Of a DNA stretch of 64,000 bases, positions 1 to 12,407 are shown piece by piece. Source of the DNA: Hirudinaria manillensis. Taxonomy: Eukaryota; Annelida; Clitellata; Hirudinida; Hirudinidae. The notes under the pieces are model-generated. The model worked only from the letters and a program-made list of their open reading frames with translations. It did no database searches and was not told the DNA's origin. The stretch covers positions 8,484,701-8,548,700 of the forward strand of contig CM067535.1 of NCBI GenBank assembly GCA_034509925.1, read 5' to 3'. Both the position numbers and the translations under genes were made by a program. The stretch's first letter is position 1. Every line of letters starts with the position of its first letter.

Positions 1-151
1 GATGATTGTAATGACGACGACGACGATGATGATGGTAATGATGGCGATGATGATTAACAATTTGGTGAGATCTTGAATAACTTTCTAAACGTCATTTTGG
101 AACACATCTCTGGCATTCATTGGCTTAACTACTGAAATAACTGACCGGTTG

Positions 152-159
152 AATCAATA

Positions 160-257
<98 letters not shown>

Positions 258-258
258 C
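152..258. repeat. (ATCA)n microsatellite
   Basis: A nearly perfect run of the tetranucleotide ATCA, about 27 copies. A shorter, interrupted block of the same unit follows to about position 300. It lies in sequence with no recognised gene. Confidence 0.95.
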
Positions 259-341
259 CATTCAATCAGTTAATCAATCAATCAATCAACCATTGAATCG
301 AATACTCAATCAAACACTAGTGTTTATCTAGCGCCGTCTTT

Positions 342-428
342 TTATAGACGAAGCAGGAAGCTTGTCGACCCGTCCCGGTTCAGCTTCATCCACTCCATCA
401 ATTCAAGCAGGAAGTCTCCATGTTTGAG
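342..428 (-). other. possible terminal coding exon, unassigned
   Basis: Read on the minus strand, a CAAAG acceptor is followed by 28 codons and a TAA stop. The peptide is protein-like: it begins LKHGDFLLELMEW and ends TSFLLRL. I do not recognise a family. I found no matching upstream exon at higher coordinates, so this may be a chance open stretch or a relic. The evidence is only the acceptor, the open frame and the residue composition. Confidence 0.15.
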
Positions 429-1387
429 CTTTGTATGTTATGCAATACAAAAACATTCTTGACTTATATGCTTTGTTTGTCTTGCATGTTTTATTTGACT
501 CGGATGCTTTGTTTGTCTTGTATACTTTATAGTATTTTTTGCGTGCCTTATAGACTTTGTTTAACTTAGCATGCTTCATTCATAATGTATAACTTATGTA
601 TCTTGTAAACTGTTTGTATAATTGTTATGTATAATAACCGTCGTTGTTGTGTGACTTTGTAATGAATTCATTCTGCAACTTACGACGAAATTCTCGCACC
701 ACGAGTGCAATGTAAACAAACCTTAAAGAGTCTTAAGTTACTATGAACAGGATGTAAAAGCCACCATCAACATCATCATCGTCAATGAATGATAACAAAC
801 TCTGTCATCGCCTCATGTCGTCATGATGTACTCACGAAAAAAAGCCAACTAAAGGTCTGGACTGAGGGTCAAATCCTGGGTGAAATCGGGAGCACCAAGG
901 TCACCGTCATCATCATCATCATAATCATAATCATCATCAATCGTCAGAAGCGTCATCGTTAACCTTATTAATGTGCTATCATCACAATTTCATCATCATC
1001 ATCATCGTCGTCGTCGTCATCATCAAGTGAATTTTCACGCTCTTGTAGCAGCTTCATAGAAGCCGTTAATGAGACGCCATCATTGTTATCATCATCGTCG
1101 TCTTCATCACCATCGTAGTCATCATTATCATCGTCACCTTCACTGGCTTCATTATCAATTCAGTCATCACGTCCACATGAAAAGTACTATCATTATAACC
1201 GATAGCCTCAGACCACCTCCTCTTAATCCCCATCCTCACTCCCCACGTGAGACGAGTGGTGTTCTGTTGGCGAAGGATTTTGTTTATTCGCCTGCTGGAA
1301 ATGGACCACTGGCAACGACCAATTAACCTCAGAACTTGAAAGAAGAGTAGCACACGATACCAAGGAATGAGTGAATGGGTGGGTGGA

Positions 1388-1678
1388 TGAGTGAGTGAGT
1401 GAGTGAGTGAGTGAGTGAGTGAGTGAGTGAGTGAGTGAGTGAGTGAGTGAGTGAGTGAGTGAGTGAGTGAGTGAGTGAGTGAGTGAGTGAGTGAGTGAGT
1501 GAGTGAGTGAGTGAGTGAGTGAGTGAGTGAGTGAGTGAGTGAGTGAGTGAGTGAGTGAGTGAGTGAGTGAGTGAGTGAGTGAGTGAGTGAGTGAGTGAGT
1601 GAGTGAGTGAGTGAGTGAGTGAGTGAGTGAGTGAGTGAGTGAGTGAGTGAGTGAGTGAGTGAGTGAGTGAGTGAGTGA
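1388..1678. repeat. (TGAG)n microsatellite, about 290 bases
   Basis: About 72 uninterrupted copies of TGAG. The unit has no stop in two minus-strand frames, so it creates long artificial ORFs of repeating Thr-His-Ser-Leu. These are not genes. Confidence 0.97.
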
Positions 1679-4310
1679 CAAGTTGGATTCAATTGAATAG
1701 GAATTCTTAATCAAATCGATTCAATAATCCCCTCTCCACATCCCATACTCTCTCTCTCTCAATGACGAAGAGAACAAAAATTTCCCCTCAAGGACCATTT
1801 TCAAATCGAAGCATCAGTTAATAAATTAATAACTGCATTAACATTCTAGCATGACATCATGACCCCTCATCATCATATTTGTTGCTCTTGTTGTTGTTGT
1901 TGTTGTTGTTGTTGTTCTTGTTGTTAATGTAATGAATGTTCGTTGAATGATAACAAACTCTGTTATTATTGCAAATATTGTTATTATTGAATGCACACAC
2001 ACACACAGACACACACACACACTTGATGGGCAAACTTTCACACACTTTGCTCCTAATACATTGTTGAGTAGATTTAAGACCAAAATCAACATCGTCATCA
2101 TCATCATGCTCAGTATCATCACTTATTTTATAACAAAGTCAATAACCATCATCGTCAGATAATTATAATTATGATGATGATGATGAGATTATCGCTATCC
2201 AATCAAGAGCAATTATAAAGGATTTAAGTCTGCGTATCGGATCTCAAGAAATGGTGGACAGAAGATCAGACAGAAAATAAATTAAAATAAAACTAGTTTC
2301 GTATCTTAATTATAAACCACGATTCAAAATGTGATTTAAATAGATAAACTAATATTATAAAATATAAACAATCCAAAGATTCAAAATCATTTCAAACATT
2401 TGCAGAGAAACTCTCTCTGTCTTTTTTTCCAACTTTACCTTCTATGGATGGCAGGGCAGAAGAGGGCATCAAGTTGTTGATGACGACGATGAAGAGCATG
2501 AGACATCCATTGCGTTCACAGGATTTGAGATTCTTCGTCCACATGACTTCTGAAGCAAGTCGATCCTATAAAGTTCTATTGATGCCTTCCTTCTTCTGTC
2601 CTTTCTTTAAATGCAAATCGAACAATAGAAGTGTTCTCGCGAATTTATTTTTTAATTTCTAAAAAAAAAAAACCGTTTTACAATAGAGGCTCTAGTCCCA
2701 AAATTTCTGGACAATGTTAAGACCACCCGCTACCGTATTGTGATGTTCGAGAGAGATGGCTGGCAAGCCGAGTCAGTGACTTATAAACTCTCTCGGGCGG
2801 AGCTTATCATTGGCTCCTTAAGAGTTTATTGATAAGCGAGCTTGTTTGTCTGTATTACTAACTGTTTAGTATGCAAATATAAGCGCTTGTTACAATGCCA
2901 CTGTTTGCTAACTCTTTGTTTGCGACAATACAAAAAGTTAACAAGAATTTTTAAATAGCGAATCGAACGTAGGACTGTAATTCATTCATTCTGTTATCTA
3001 ACTTACCGAATAACTTCCCTATAAATCTTTTGATAAGGTTTATTGGAAACAAAAAGCCGCGTATTTTGAAAACAAGCGCAAGCGAATGTTATGGATTAAA
3101 AATGAGCTGCCATTAATAATATAAACATGCTAGCATGCAATTGAAATTTAAACTAATTAGGCGACAACAGGGAAGGTGCCAGCAGATTTTTAGATGTTTT
3201 ACATAAACAACTCATAATATTTAAAAAAACGTTTTATTAAATTGAACAAGAGCCGGACAAATATCTGATTTCTTCGAAAAGTCGTCAGCAATGATAAGGG
3301 CGCCCTAAAATAGAAATAGTTTAAAAACAAAGTGAAATAATTCTACATTCCAATTGAAGGCATTTAAACACCGAAATATATTTAGATATAAGGAACGCAC
3401 AGCTCTAATTTATTGTGTGTACGTTGGTTGCGGCATTGGATACCGATCTGTTTATGCATTATAATCAGATGCTCGCTTTCTGTGGGAAGAGAATTTAATA
3501 ATTAACGGAAAACAATGAATAAACCGGTAGCAGATGTCGGCCTGTTTAATGGAACAAAAACTTCTTATAGTCGTGAAACTCAGCAAATGCTAAAAGGTTT
3601 CGTTTCTTTCCTTTTTTTTTTAAATCTTTTTCGATTTGACATCTCTACCCATCACTCTGACTGACGTTTTTATTGACATTAAAAGCCAACACTTCAAGCT
3701 TTTCTGAGATACTCCCAAGATGATTCAATATCAAATTATTTCGTGTTGGATTTAGATTCTTGATTGGGCTGTCGGCGAAGGGATTTCCTTTGAACAGATT
3801 GGGGCCTTTAAAATAGGCTTTTAAGATTGGGAGATAAGGAAAAGTATAGGGACACAGGAGAGAGGAAAGAATATTTTTAGCGATTAGCTAATAAATAATG
3901 AATTAATGGCCAATGGAATATGATGGAAAAGTCTTGCCCCATGAGATAATTTGTTTTTGCCTTTTTTATACTTTTTCTTGCTTCTGTTTATTTTAATTTA
4001 TTGTAACATGCTGTTTTGATTATTCTCATCTTAAAGGGTAAATTCTACAGCCTGTGCTTCTGTTCATGTTGTATTGAATTACATCACATTCAAATCACCA
4101 TTATTGCTGACATTTGGTTGATGCCATAATAAAGCAACTACGGATTATGTCATAGACATCTTGTTTTTAATGACAGAATAATTAATGCTAAAATTTATTA
4201 CTATTTATTAAGATATTAATTTTTTTAAATTTAAAAAAAAAATAAAATAAAATTTAAATTTACATTTAAAAAATCTTTAATTTTTCTAAATCAATGAAAC
4301 ATTCTTCCAG
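1679..4310. other. repeat-rich stretch with no recognised gene
   Basis: This holds a (TTG)n tract near 1884-1925, a CA/CACACAGA tract near 1993-2023 and then AT-rich unique sequence. The first exon or exons and promoter of the plus-strand C22orf23 gene should lie here or just to the left. I could not find an exon for the expected N-terminal segment. No other coding signal was seen on either strand. Confidence 0.5.
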
Positions 4311-4819
4311 TTATGATGGAGGAAGCCAAACTGACGAACATGCAACGCAAGCAGATCCACGAGGCCATAAAAAGAAAGTTTCAAATTGTTTTTAAAAAAT
4401 ATCTTTCTCTGGTCGAAGAGTCGTTCTATGTGTCATCAAATTGTAAAATAAATCGTTAAATTAGTCATGCCCATCGGCACTACTACTGCTAATACTAACA
4501 ATAATAAAAATTATGTTATTATAATAAATATAATAACAATTATTTAATTGTAATAAATGGCAATAATAACAAGACAATGTGCTGCGGTGATAAAATCGTA
4601 GCAGTTAAAGCAGATTAAAAAGTTAATTTGATGTAGTTTTAGAGATTAACTCTTCTAGGTTCTGCCTCTTAAATGTTATTTTTGATAATAATAATATTAA
4701 TATATAGCAATAAGTTTATTAATTATTAATATATAATAATAATTAATAATAATGTTAATAATAAGAATAAGTGTCATTATAACTTTTGTCTTTATACATT
4801 TTTAGAATTAAATTATTAC

Positions 4820-4868
<49 letters not shown>

Positions 4869-4881
4869 GTTATTGTTGTTA

Positions 4882-4919
<38 letters not shown>

Positions 4920-7294
4920 TACAAACTGCAATTAGTTGCTTACTAAAACTTCATGCAATCAATGTGTGATGCAGGTCTGATCCAAACATAAATGTTTAGA
5001 TAGTATCGGCCACCTCCTCCCACTGTGAGAATTAAGAAATAATTAAGTATTAAAAATTAAGAATTAAAAATTAATTAAGAATTAAAAATTAAGAATTAAG
5101 ATATCCTATTTCGAGAACAATTTCCATAGGATCTCATTGTTGACATAATTTCGGTGCAAGCAGTAAATTTTAATTTTTAACCTACGACCGTCAAATTTTT
5201 GCCCATTGGCCATCAATCTCGAGACTGCTTAATATTCATGCGAAACATTATCCACAAACTTTATTTTTTTTTTACTCATTTAAATTTTTTCCTTGTTTTT
5301 TTTTTCTTTTCAAAATGAAAATCGGCAAAAATTTGATTCGCTTTTGGTCAATCCATCGCAGGTCAGGGATCCTTGCCGGCGAGTTTGCAGGGCAAGAGCA
5401 GGAAGTCGTCTGCTCAGAGCAAGGGCGGACAGGGGTGCCCGAAGAGGCAGGTTGATGAATATTGATTGTCTACTTTATTTAATCCAGTAAAATATCTTAA
5501 CCTTGGACTGGATAGCAGCAGTCGAATCCTCTGCAATTTGATAGCTTTAAAATTAATTATTTTACGATCAGTTATAAATTTTTATCACATCCAAAAGTTT
5601 TTACTGCTTTTAAATTAATAAATGTTGGCATTTTTATTAGTAATTGATTTCTTCCAACCTAAAACTTTGTATTCCATTAAATTGACAGCCTTCCCAAACT
5701 GTCGCATAAGTTCCTATTATTTCTATGTTATTGTGTGACTATAATTTTAAAAATTTAAAATGGATTCATCAACTTCAATCACTATCAAAATTATGGAGTA
5801 GCTTCAATAATTTTGACCTGCTTCCAAGGCTAGCATGTGGTAGCACCTAAATCAATAGCTATTATTATTATCATCCTTATTTTTATATAACCAGATGTAT
5901 ACTATTTAGTAAGCTGAGAAAAAAGTTACAAATTATGAGATTTTTATAACCTCGACCAATTACCAACCCAGGTTGGTGAAGAGTGGTTTGAAGACGTACG
6001 ATCAGATCAAAGCTTCGGGTGCCTACGAAGTTGAGCAGTACCTGCCTCCTCCAATCACTAAATATGGTGAGATGATATGGTCTCTTTCTGACATGACATT
6101 ATCATGATACTTATCAGTGAATCTCATCTTTGACCGAAGCTACGACTGAACTGCCAACGCTTGGTGGGTGCTCGACCTTCCTCCTCAGGGAAAGCCACCT
6201 CCCAAAGCTCAGTGGCCTATTGGCATATATGCCAGTTTTATAACCCTTGGCACCAATATTATTATTATTTGATCCGACCCTAACTTAGTTGCGCATAAAC
6301 ACACTATGAATTACTCCACCAACCTCTTATTTCAAAATCACAATATAGATATATAATAATAGATCAACTCGATCTTGCATCTCAGAACAACATCGCTCAA
6401 CTGCCACTAATGCTAAGTCTGATTCTGGATTTAAAAAAAATGTCAAACTTTTAATTCTAAGGAGGGAGCTATGAAAGGGACAAGGAGCGTCTGACCAACA
6501 TCATGGCCTTTGGTGAGGACGTCTCCCTGAACAGAGCCAAAGCAAAAGAAAGGTCTGCCACCAGAGAGGTCACAAAGGTCAAGGAAGTTGACAGGTTTGA
6601 AGAATGTAAGTCAACATGACTGACATTGGAACTGAATATGGCTAACTGTGGCAGCTTCCTCCATATGATTTGTTAAGAATTAAATATAATATGCTATAAA
6701 ATGCACAAATGCAGCTGATTTATATAGCACCCTTTCGACTTGCATGGCACCCTCCTGGAGTGCAGGATAGGTTTCAAATGTTACACAAGGCTCCATCACG
6801 CTACAAGAATTTAGACATCTGAGCTAACTTGTTTGCCAACATAGAACATAACACAATGCAGATCTCAGTAGCACCTGCACTTTCATGCAGTGTGTGATAA
6901 ATTATGACAAACCGGCCAAAATGAATGTCCACATGGTTATATATCAATTATAGGATCAAATATTTGATTCTCGTGCTGAAAGCTTCATGATTTCCTCAAT
7001 TCTCAATCATTCACCTCCCACTCCTTTTTCCAACAGTGCAGCAGGAGATTGAAGACAGGAGGCAGTTTCTGGAGATGATGACGAAATTGGGAAAAGGCGG
7101 GGATTACCAAAATAAAATCGAAACTGAAATATCACAGGTGGGATTGATTTAGAATTTCCCTCGTGCTTTAAGCAATGAAACATGCCAATCCAATTGAAAT
7201 AATTCCTTCTTGTCTATAGATGATCAAGGAGATGGAGATGATAGACAGAAAACGAAGTGAAGAAGAATGGCAGAGGATGGCAAGAGGATCGTGA
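4311..7294 (+). CDS. C22orf23/EVG1 (UPF0193) family protein, 5' end missing
   Basis: Exons read here: 4311 to about 4370 (MMEEAKLTNMQRKQ), 5362 to about 5434 (contains GSLPASL), 5972-6067, 6462-6605, 7037-7137 and 7220-7294 (ends WQRMARGS then TGA). The last four join in phase and give SGAYEVEQY, SYERDKERLTNIMAFGED, VDRFEEL, EDRRQFLEMMTKLGKG and EMEMIDRKRSEEE. These match the human UPF0193 protein EVG1 (C22orf23) in order and spacing, as remembered. The donors of the first two exons are uncertain, and the N-terminal exon was not found. The function is poorly known; conservation in ciliated animals would suit a ciliary protein, which is inference. AATAAA at 7355 ends the unit, which converges on HEXD. 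Confidence 0.8.
4812..4917. repeat. (ATT)n microsatellite in C22orf23 intron
   Basis: A run of ATT with a few GTT variants in the intron after the first recognised C22orf23 exon. No coding signal. Confidence 0.9.
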
Positions 7295-7347
7295 AATGAA
7301 AGGACAAGATGGAAAAAGAATAATTTCATTTCAACTAAAAGCTGTCT

Positions 7348-7360
7348 TTTATTCAATAAA
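7348..7360. terminator. back-to-back poly(A) signals of convergent genes
   Basis: TTTATT at 7348-7353 is AATAAA on the minus strand, about 170 bases past the HEXD stop. AATAAA at 7355-7360 on the plus strand is about 60 bases past the C22orf23 stop. The two genes therefore converge on nearly the same bases, and their 3' UTRs probably overlap. Confidence 0.6.
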
Positions 7361-7523
7361 ATAAATGTGTTAAATTACTTCTGTAAAAAGCATCACAAGA
7401 CATAATTTCAACAAAATTTTCTTTTTTTTTTTTACTTTATACAACTGCCACAATTCTTTCCAACTCAGCCATAATAAGCCTCCCCGGACCGCAGCACGGC
7501 CGCATCCGCCGGCCACGCCTTCG

Positions 7524-10234
7524 TCATGCCGGACACAGGTGCTCCCTCGGTCTCCCCCCCAACTCTAGCTGCTTGTTGGCAGAGTCCAGGACCTCCTTGA
7601 CCTTCGAAATCATGGGGGAGACGTAAACTCCAATCCATTCCTCCACGGTGTCGGAGAAGAAAACTTCAGAGAGACTCGTCTCCATCATTCGGCTCAGGTG
7701 TTCCAGGTTGCTGAGCTGCCTGGAAAAGTGGCGACTTGACTTGACTCGGAATAATAGGAGAAATGCCAAAGAACGACCAAAATGGTCAAAAATAAATAGA
7801 AAGAAACCTAATGTTTAATTAATCAATAAATCGATCGATTATCGGTACTAATCAAAGACGTAGCCACTCACTGCTGAGCAAGGAAGATGATGTGGTTGAG
7901 GTGGGCGGGGTTTGTGTAGTTCTTCTTGATGTGCCAGTCAGTCATCCAGCCAATCATCCTGCAAAGAGTACGATCGCATTGGTTTTTGACGACAATGATG
8001 GCTCATCATTAAGTAACAACATTAAGCTACGATTGTCGTGGACTATCATCATTGGAATTAACTAGAAACATTTGGATTTGGTTTGATTTCATATGAATTA
8101 AATTCTAAAAATGAAAATAATGGCTAAAATAATTTATAAAAAGATTCTCATTTAAAGACTGATGATTGATCAACTATGGCAGCAGAACTTCTAGAGTTGC
8201 CAGAGAAGCAGGAAGCGGTGGAACGGAGGGAAACGTACCTTTCGTTGCGAAGAAACATTTCGTATTCGAAGGTTATTTGGATCAGCTGATGGACCCCGAC
8301 GAATATTTCGCTGCCTCTGAAGTTGCACGTTATCTCCTCCGTGTAGCTGTATAACGAGCACGATTATAATAATTTATTCGACTGCGAGTTCTCTCGCGAG
8401 CGTTCGTGCCGAGTCGGAAAAACCCGCGTCGAGAAATTTGAGAACGGAAAAAAAAAATTTAATTTAATGTTTGTAAAATCGTCTAAAAATCATTGTCAGC
8501 CGAAGGACGTTGATTGCAAAAAGAAAAAAGGCATCGCGTACCTGGTGTAAGGATTCATGTGGATGAGTCCCTTGAAGTTCAAATCCTTGCTCGCTATGTG
8601 ATGGACCTCCACCGTAAAAGCACCTGTGGTTAGGACGCACGGAGACAATGATTTGACATGACGTTCGGATGATGTCGACGACATCGACGATGATGATGAT
8701 GATGGCGATGATGACCTTCAGTGACTTCACCATACACAACAATATTAATGACAAAAATGTAATAACAGCAGCAACGATGACGACGACGATGACAATTGTT
8801 TTTACCATGAGTCATCGTGAGGAGGCAGATGGCAAGACTCGGCAGACCGACGGGGAAGAGTTCGCAGAGCACGGCATAGTGGTCGTACCTGTCGATGATG
8901 ATGATGACGATGATGATCATTAATCATAAGTTGTCATCACCAGTCTCCGCTCGTACCTTTGCCAGCCTGTGAGAGCGTATCCCATGAAGGTACAATCCAA
9001 GTTCCTGATGCATTCCTTCACCACCTTCAACCAATCCTTGTGGTTTTCTATGTGATAGGCAATTTCAGTGGCATAGGTCCTTGGCCCGGTGGCCCCCTTG
9101 AAGGCGCTGGCCACCCACAGGGCGTTGAAGACCTCCGAATAAGTTGTCCACAACTCTGACAAGAATTTAGAGAAAATTATTTATAATCATTTTATGTAAA
9201 AAAAAAAAAAGAAAATATCTTAATAACAACAAAAAAGATCATAAACCTATGGGAAGGTCTATTATCATCTGGTAGTACCATACCATTGGCTGAACCAGAT
9301 TTCCAATGCCAGATTCTGAGGGGAAGGAATGAATAGCTATTAGCACTCTCGTAACTCAATGACAATGTATACAAGTCTTAAAAAAATTCAAAGAGTATTA
9401 CTAATCAATAACAAATTATTTAATAAACAATAAAATTAGTGCTGATTGCAACCCACCTTTTAAAGCTGCAGGACTGATCTTTCTGAACATGTCGTCCCAC
9501 ATGATTATTTGTATCTTTGGATAGGCCTTCTTCAAGTAGGTCAGCAGTCTTTTGATGTGACTTAGAAATAGGTCAACCTGGGTCAGAGAGTGCAACTCCA
9601 TCTTTTCCAGACACTTCGGGCAAAAGCCTATGTGGTACACCTTCGGAGGAGACAAACAAATGGCTATTTCGAACGACTTTTATGAACGCATCATCGCAAG
9701 AGCCACCAAGTTCTTAAGTAAACTTGAATGGAACAAATTTGAATGGACAGGCAATGCAAACAGATATTAATCAGTTAATTTATTAACTTTATTAAACAAT
9801 AGACTTTTTGAACGTGCTGCTAAATGGTGCTCGTGCAAAAGGTCGACAAACCCGTCACAACCCGACTTAAGTCGAATTTCGATCGCACGATGACTCACCT
9901 CGTCTGCCCCGATGTGAAAGTACTTGAGGTCATTGTGGGCTTCAATGACTTGGCCGAGCATTTCCTTAAGTAAAGTAAAGGACTCTAGCTTGGTTCAAAT
10001 AACAAAAAAAATGATATTTAATGATATGTGGATTATCATTAAACAAGTTGTTACTTAATAACTAAGCAAGCATTTAGACATTTTATTGACTTTCATGGCT
10101 TCTAAAAGTGTGCCACTAAAATCTCATAGCGTTATAGAATCACAAACATATTATAAATAAAATATTATGTTATAAGTCACGTGATAAATTAGAGATAACC
10201 CACTATAAGGCTATAGTATTATCATCATCATCAT

Positions 10235-10266
<32 letters not shown>

Positions 10267-11136
10267 TCATAACAACCATAGCAGTCAGGCAGCATAATTA
10301 GCTGCAGAAGTGGGGAATAAATGCATTACAGGAGTGGAAGAGACCAGTGGATGAAAACAACAACATTACATGGATACTCTCCATCCATTACATGGATACT
10401 CTCCATCCATTACGATACTCTCCATCCACAGCATATCCAAAGGATATTATCCATCCATAATAAAATTAACATTCACCAATCTTGCACATCTTTCATTTAT
10501 TGGCCAATGAATAAGTAATAAGTTGCTTAATGAGCAGCTGCTAATTAATATTCATGAGGTGACAAGACACACACCTTCCGTGGAAGGGCACAGGGTCATA
10601 GGGCACTGCTCCACCTCCCTCAAGCCCCTGAATTTGTCGTGTTTAAGGACAAACTGGAGGAATGAAAAAAAAAAGCAGATTATGTTTTGCATTTGAATTT
10701 GCATTTAAAATATCTTATTTTTAATAATAATAATAATATTTAAAAACGACAATCACAAATAAATGAAAGTAAATGAAATAAGCAGGAAGTGCATCATTAA
10801 AAATATTAATACAAATAAAAAACATATACCTAACAATAACAACAACTACCATAATAATGAAAGGAAAGACCATTTAGAAGTTCAATCAAATGTATTGAGC
10901 ACAGATTTTAACCTTAGAAAACTGTTAGATTAGCAATACATTGATGATTTCCTGTTTACACACTGAGCCAAAATGTAGAATAAAAAATCAAATTACCTCA
11001 AAGTGACCAAAAGTCTGGACAAGGGGAATGAAGGTCAGGCCATTGTGGGCTGCCAGAGACTGCAACAGTTGGATATCTTGAAGACTGTTGGTAATAATTG
11101 CTAATTATGCAGGTATCATTGTTATGCAAATAGTTA

Positions 11137-11191
<55 letters not shown>

Positions 11192-12094
11192 TAATAATAA
11201 TAATATATTTATGCTCTATAAATACATATAAATTGAATTGAAAGGCATGAAGGTATAATCATCCTTATTGATAATCTTTCGTGGAAACTTTTTGTTCAAT
11301 TCAAGTCGATAATAAGTTAAGAATCATATTTTTCCTTAAATAGAACTATTAACAAATAATAATGCATTCATATAAATGCAAATCCATCCATTCAGGCTAC
11401 CTGTAGGCATAGTTGAGCCTCAAGTCAGCCAGCGAGTCCTGATACGGAAACATGTCCTCATACTCTATGAGAAGGCCAGTGGCTCCCCACTTCTTCAACA
11501 ATGGGAACAACTGGAAAAGGAAACAGAGTGTGACTATCATCATTGGTGACGTTGACATAATCACAGCCATAAAAGATATTTGTTTGCATTAGGACTCTCA
11601 TATTGGCTGCCCATTAATAGAGCTATTACATACCAAGATTGGCAAAGAAAATGTTTACAAGAACAGATCAGTGCAATTAGCAAACTGATTTAGGATGTAC
11701 AAACCCATTCATAATAACTCATCTTTGGGGGTGCTCCTTTGAGATCAAAGTGAACTATCCTGCAAGATGAAACAGATGCTTTTGGTTAGATACGGTGTGA
11801 ACGGCTGCATAGCCGTCCAATAAATCATAATTTCCACTGGTAGCATGCATGAATAAAACACACTTCTTAAAGGTATGAAGCTCGTATAACAGATGCAATT
11901 TATGACAACGGTTTAATAAAAAAAAGTAACTCGAAACCAATCAAATGCTCTTTAACAAATTAATCAGCTGGAATATAATTGTACAATTAACAAGTTTTCC
12001 AGAACCTGTGCTCCGAAGATGAACCCGAAGCAGACGACGATTGCTCAGCAAATTCACCAACCATGTCCACCTCCGTTACATCCATTTCAATCAT
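7524..12094 (-). CDS. HEXD: hexosaminidase D, GH20 family
   Basis: Fourteen exons in transcript order: 12006-12094, 11705-11759, 11401-11510, 10997-11084, 10575-10653, 9899-9984, 9457-9640, 9247-9315, 8957-9155, 8806-8888, 8542-8623, 8239-8346, 7872-7958, 7524-7719. They sum to 1515 bases, a 504-residue protein. An in-frame TGA lies upstream of the chosen ATG. Family landmarks, in order: [71 protein letters not shown] and [18 protein letters not shown]. Asp-Glu at about residues 168-169 is the GH20 catalytic pair. HEXD removes terminal N-acetylhexosamine (preferring GalNAc in mammals). With no signal peptide it is expected in the cytosol and nucleus rather than the lysosome. The end, [11 protein letters not shown] plus a helical tail, also matches. 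It is head-to-head with CMSS1. Confidence 0.95.
10200..10270. repeat. (ATC/ACC)n tract in HEXD intron
   Basis: A run of ATC and ACC trinucleotides in the intron between the fifth and sixth HEXD coding exons. Confidence 0.85.
10366..10445. repeat. tandem repeat of about 23 bases in HEXD intron
   Basis: Two full copies and degenerate further copies of a unit containing ACATGGATACTCTCCATCC lie in the intron between the fifth and sixth HEXD coding exons. GGATACTCTCCATCC is partly self-complementary, so each unit can form a small hairpin. Nothing suggests a coding role. Confidence 0.8.
11139..11213. repeat. (AAT)n microsatellite in HEXD intron
   Basis: An AAT run broken once by a GAT unit, within the intron between the third and fourth HEXD coding exons. 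Confidence 0.9.
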
Positions 12095-12407
12095 TAAAGT
12101 CCCTTCAAAGCTCCCGATCACCAAATCCCTGCTACTACTACTCGGTGGGATAGCAACTCAGAATTCCTGTCAACTTATACTGCGTTTCTTTCGGCTATAA
12201 ATATCAATTTCAAAAATATTAAATTAAAATATCAAGACAAATAATGTTTTAAATATTTAATAATTTTTTGAATTAATATTTTGTTAATTTCACATAGATG
12301 ATAGGAACGAATATTTTGGATGTTTATATGTTTATATTTACGTTTATATTGCCTTCATTATCGTCGTTGTCACGCTAATCGAAACTAAACATTAAATCTA
12401 ATCTACT
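12095..12407. promoter_or_regulatory. candidate bidirectional promoter, HEXD/CMSS1
   Basis: Only 313 bases separate the divergent start codons of HEXD (minus) and CMSS1 (plus), so both 5' UTRs and core promoters must lie here unless there are distant noncoding exons. I see no convincing TATA box; the tract is AT-rich. The promoter call is inferred from gene layout. Confidence 0.55.

Noticed and set aside
1223-1340. Possible minus-strand exon with HFQQANKQNPSPTEHH
   Set aside because: It has a weak acceptor, no partner exons and no family resemblance, and it lies against the TGAG array.
1223-1714. Minus-strand ORFs of 163 and 208 codons with repeating Thr-His-Ser-Leu
   Set aside because: They are translations of the TGAG microsatellite; the flanking residues have no family match.
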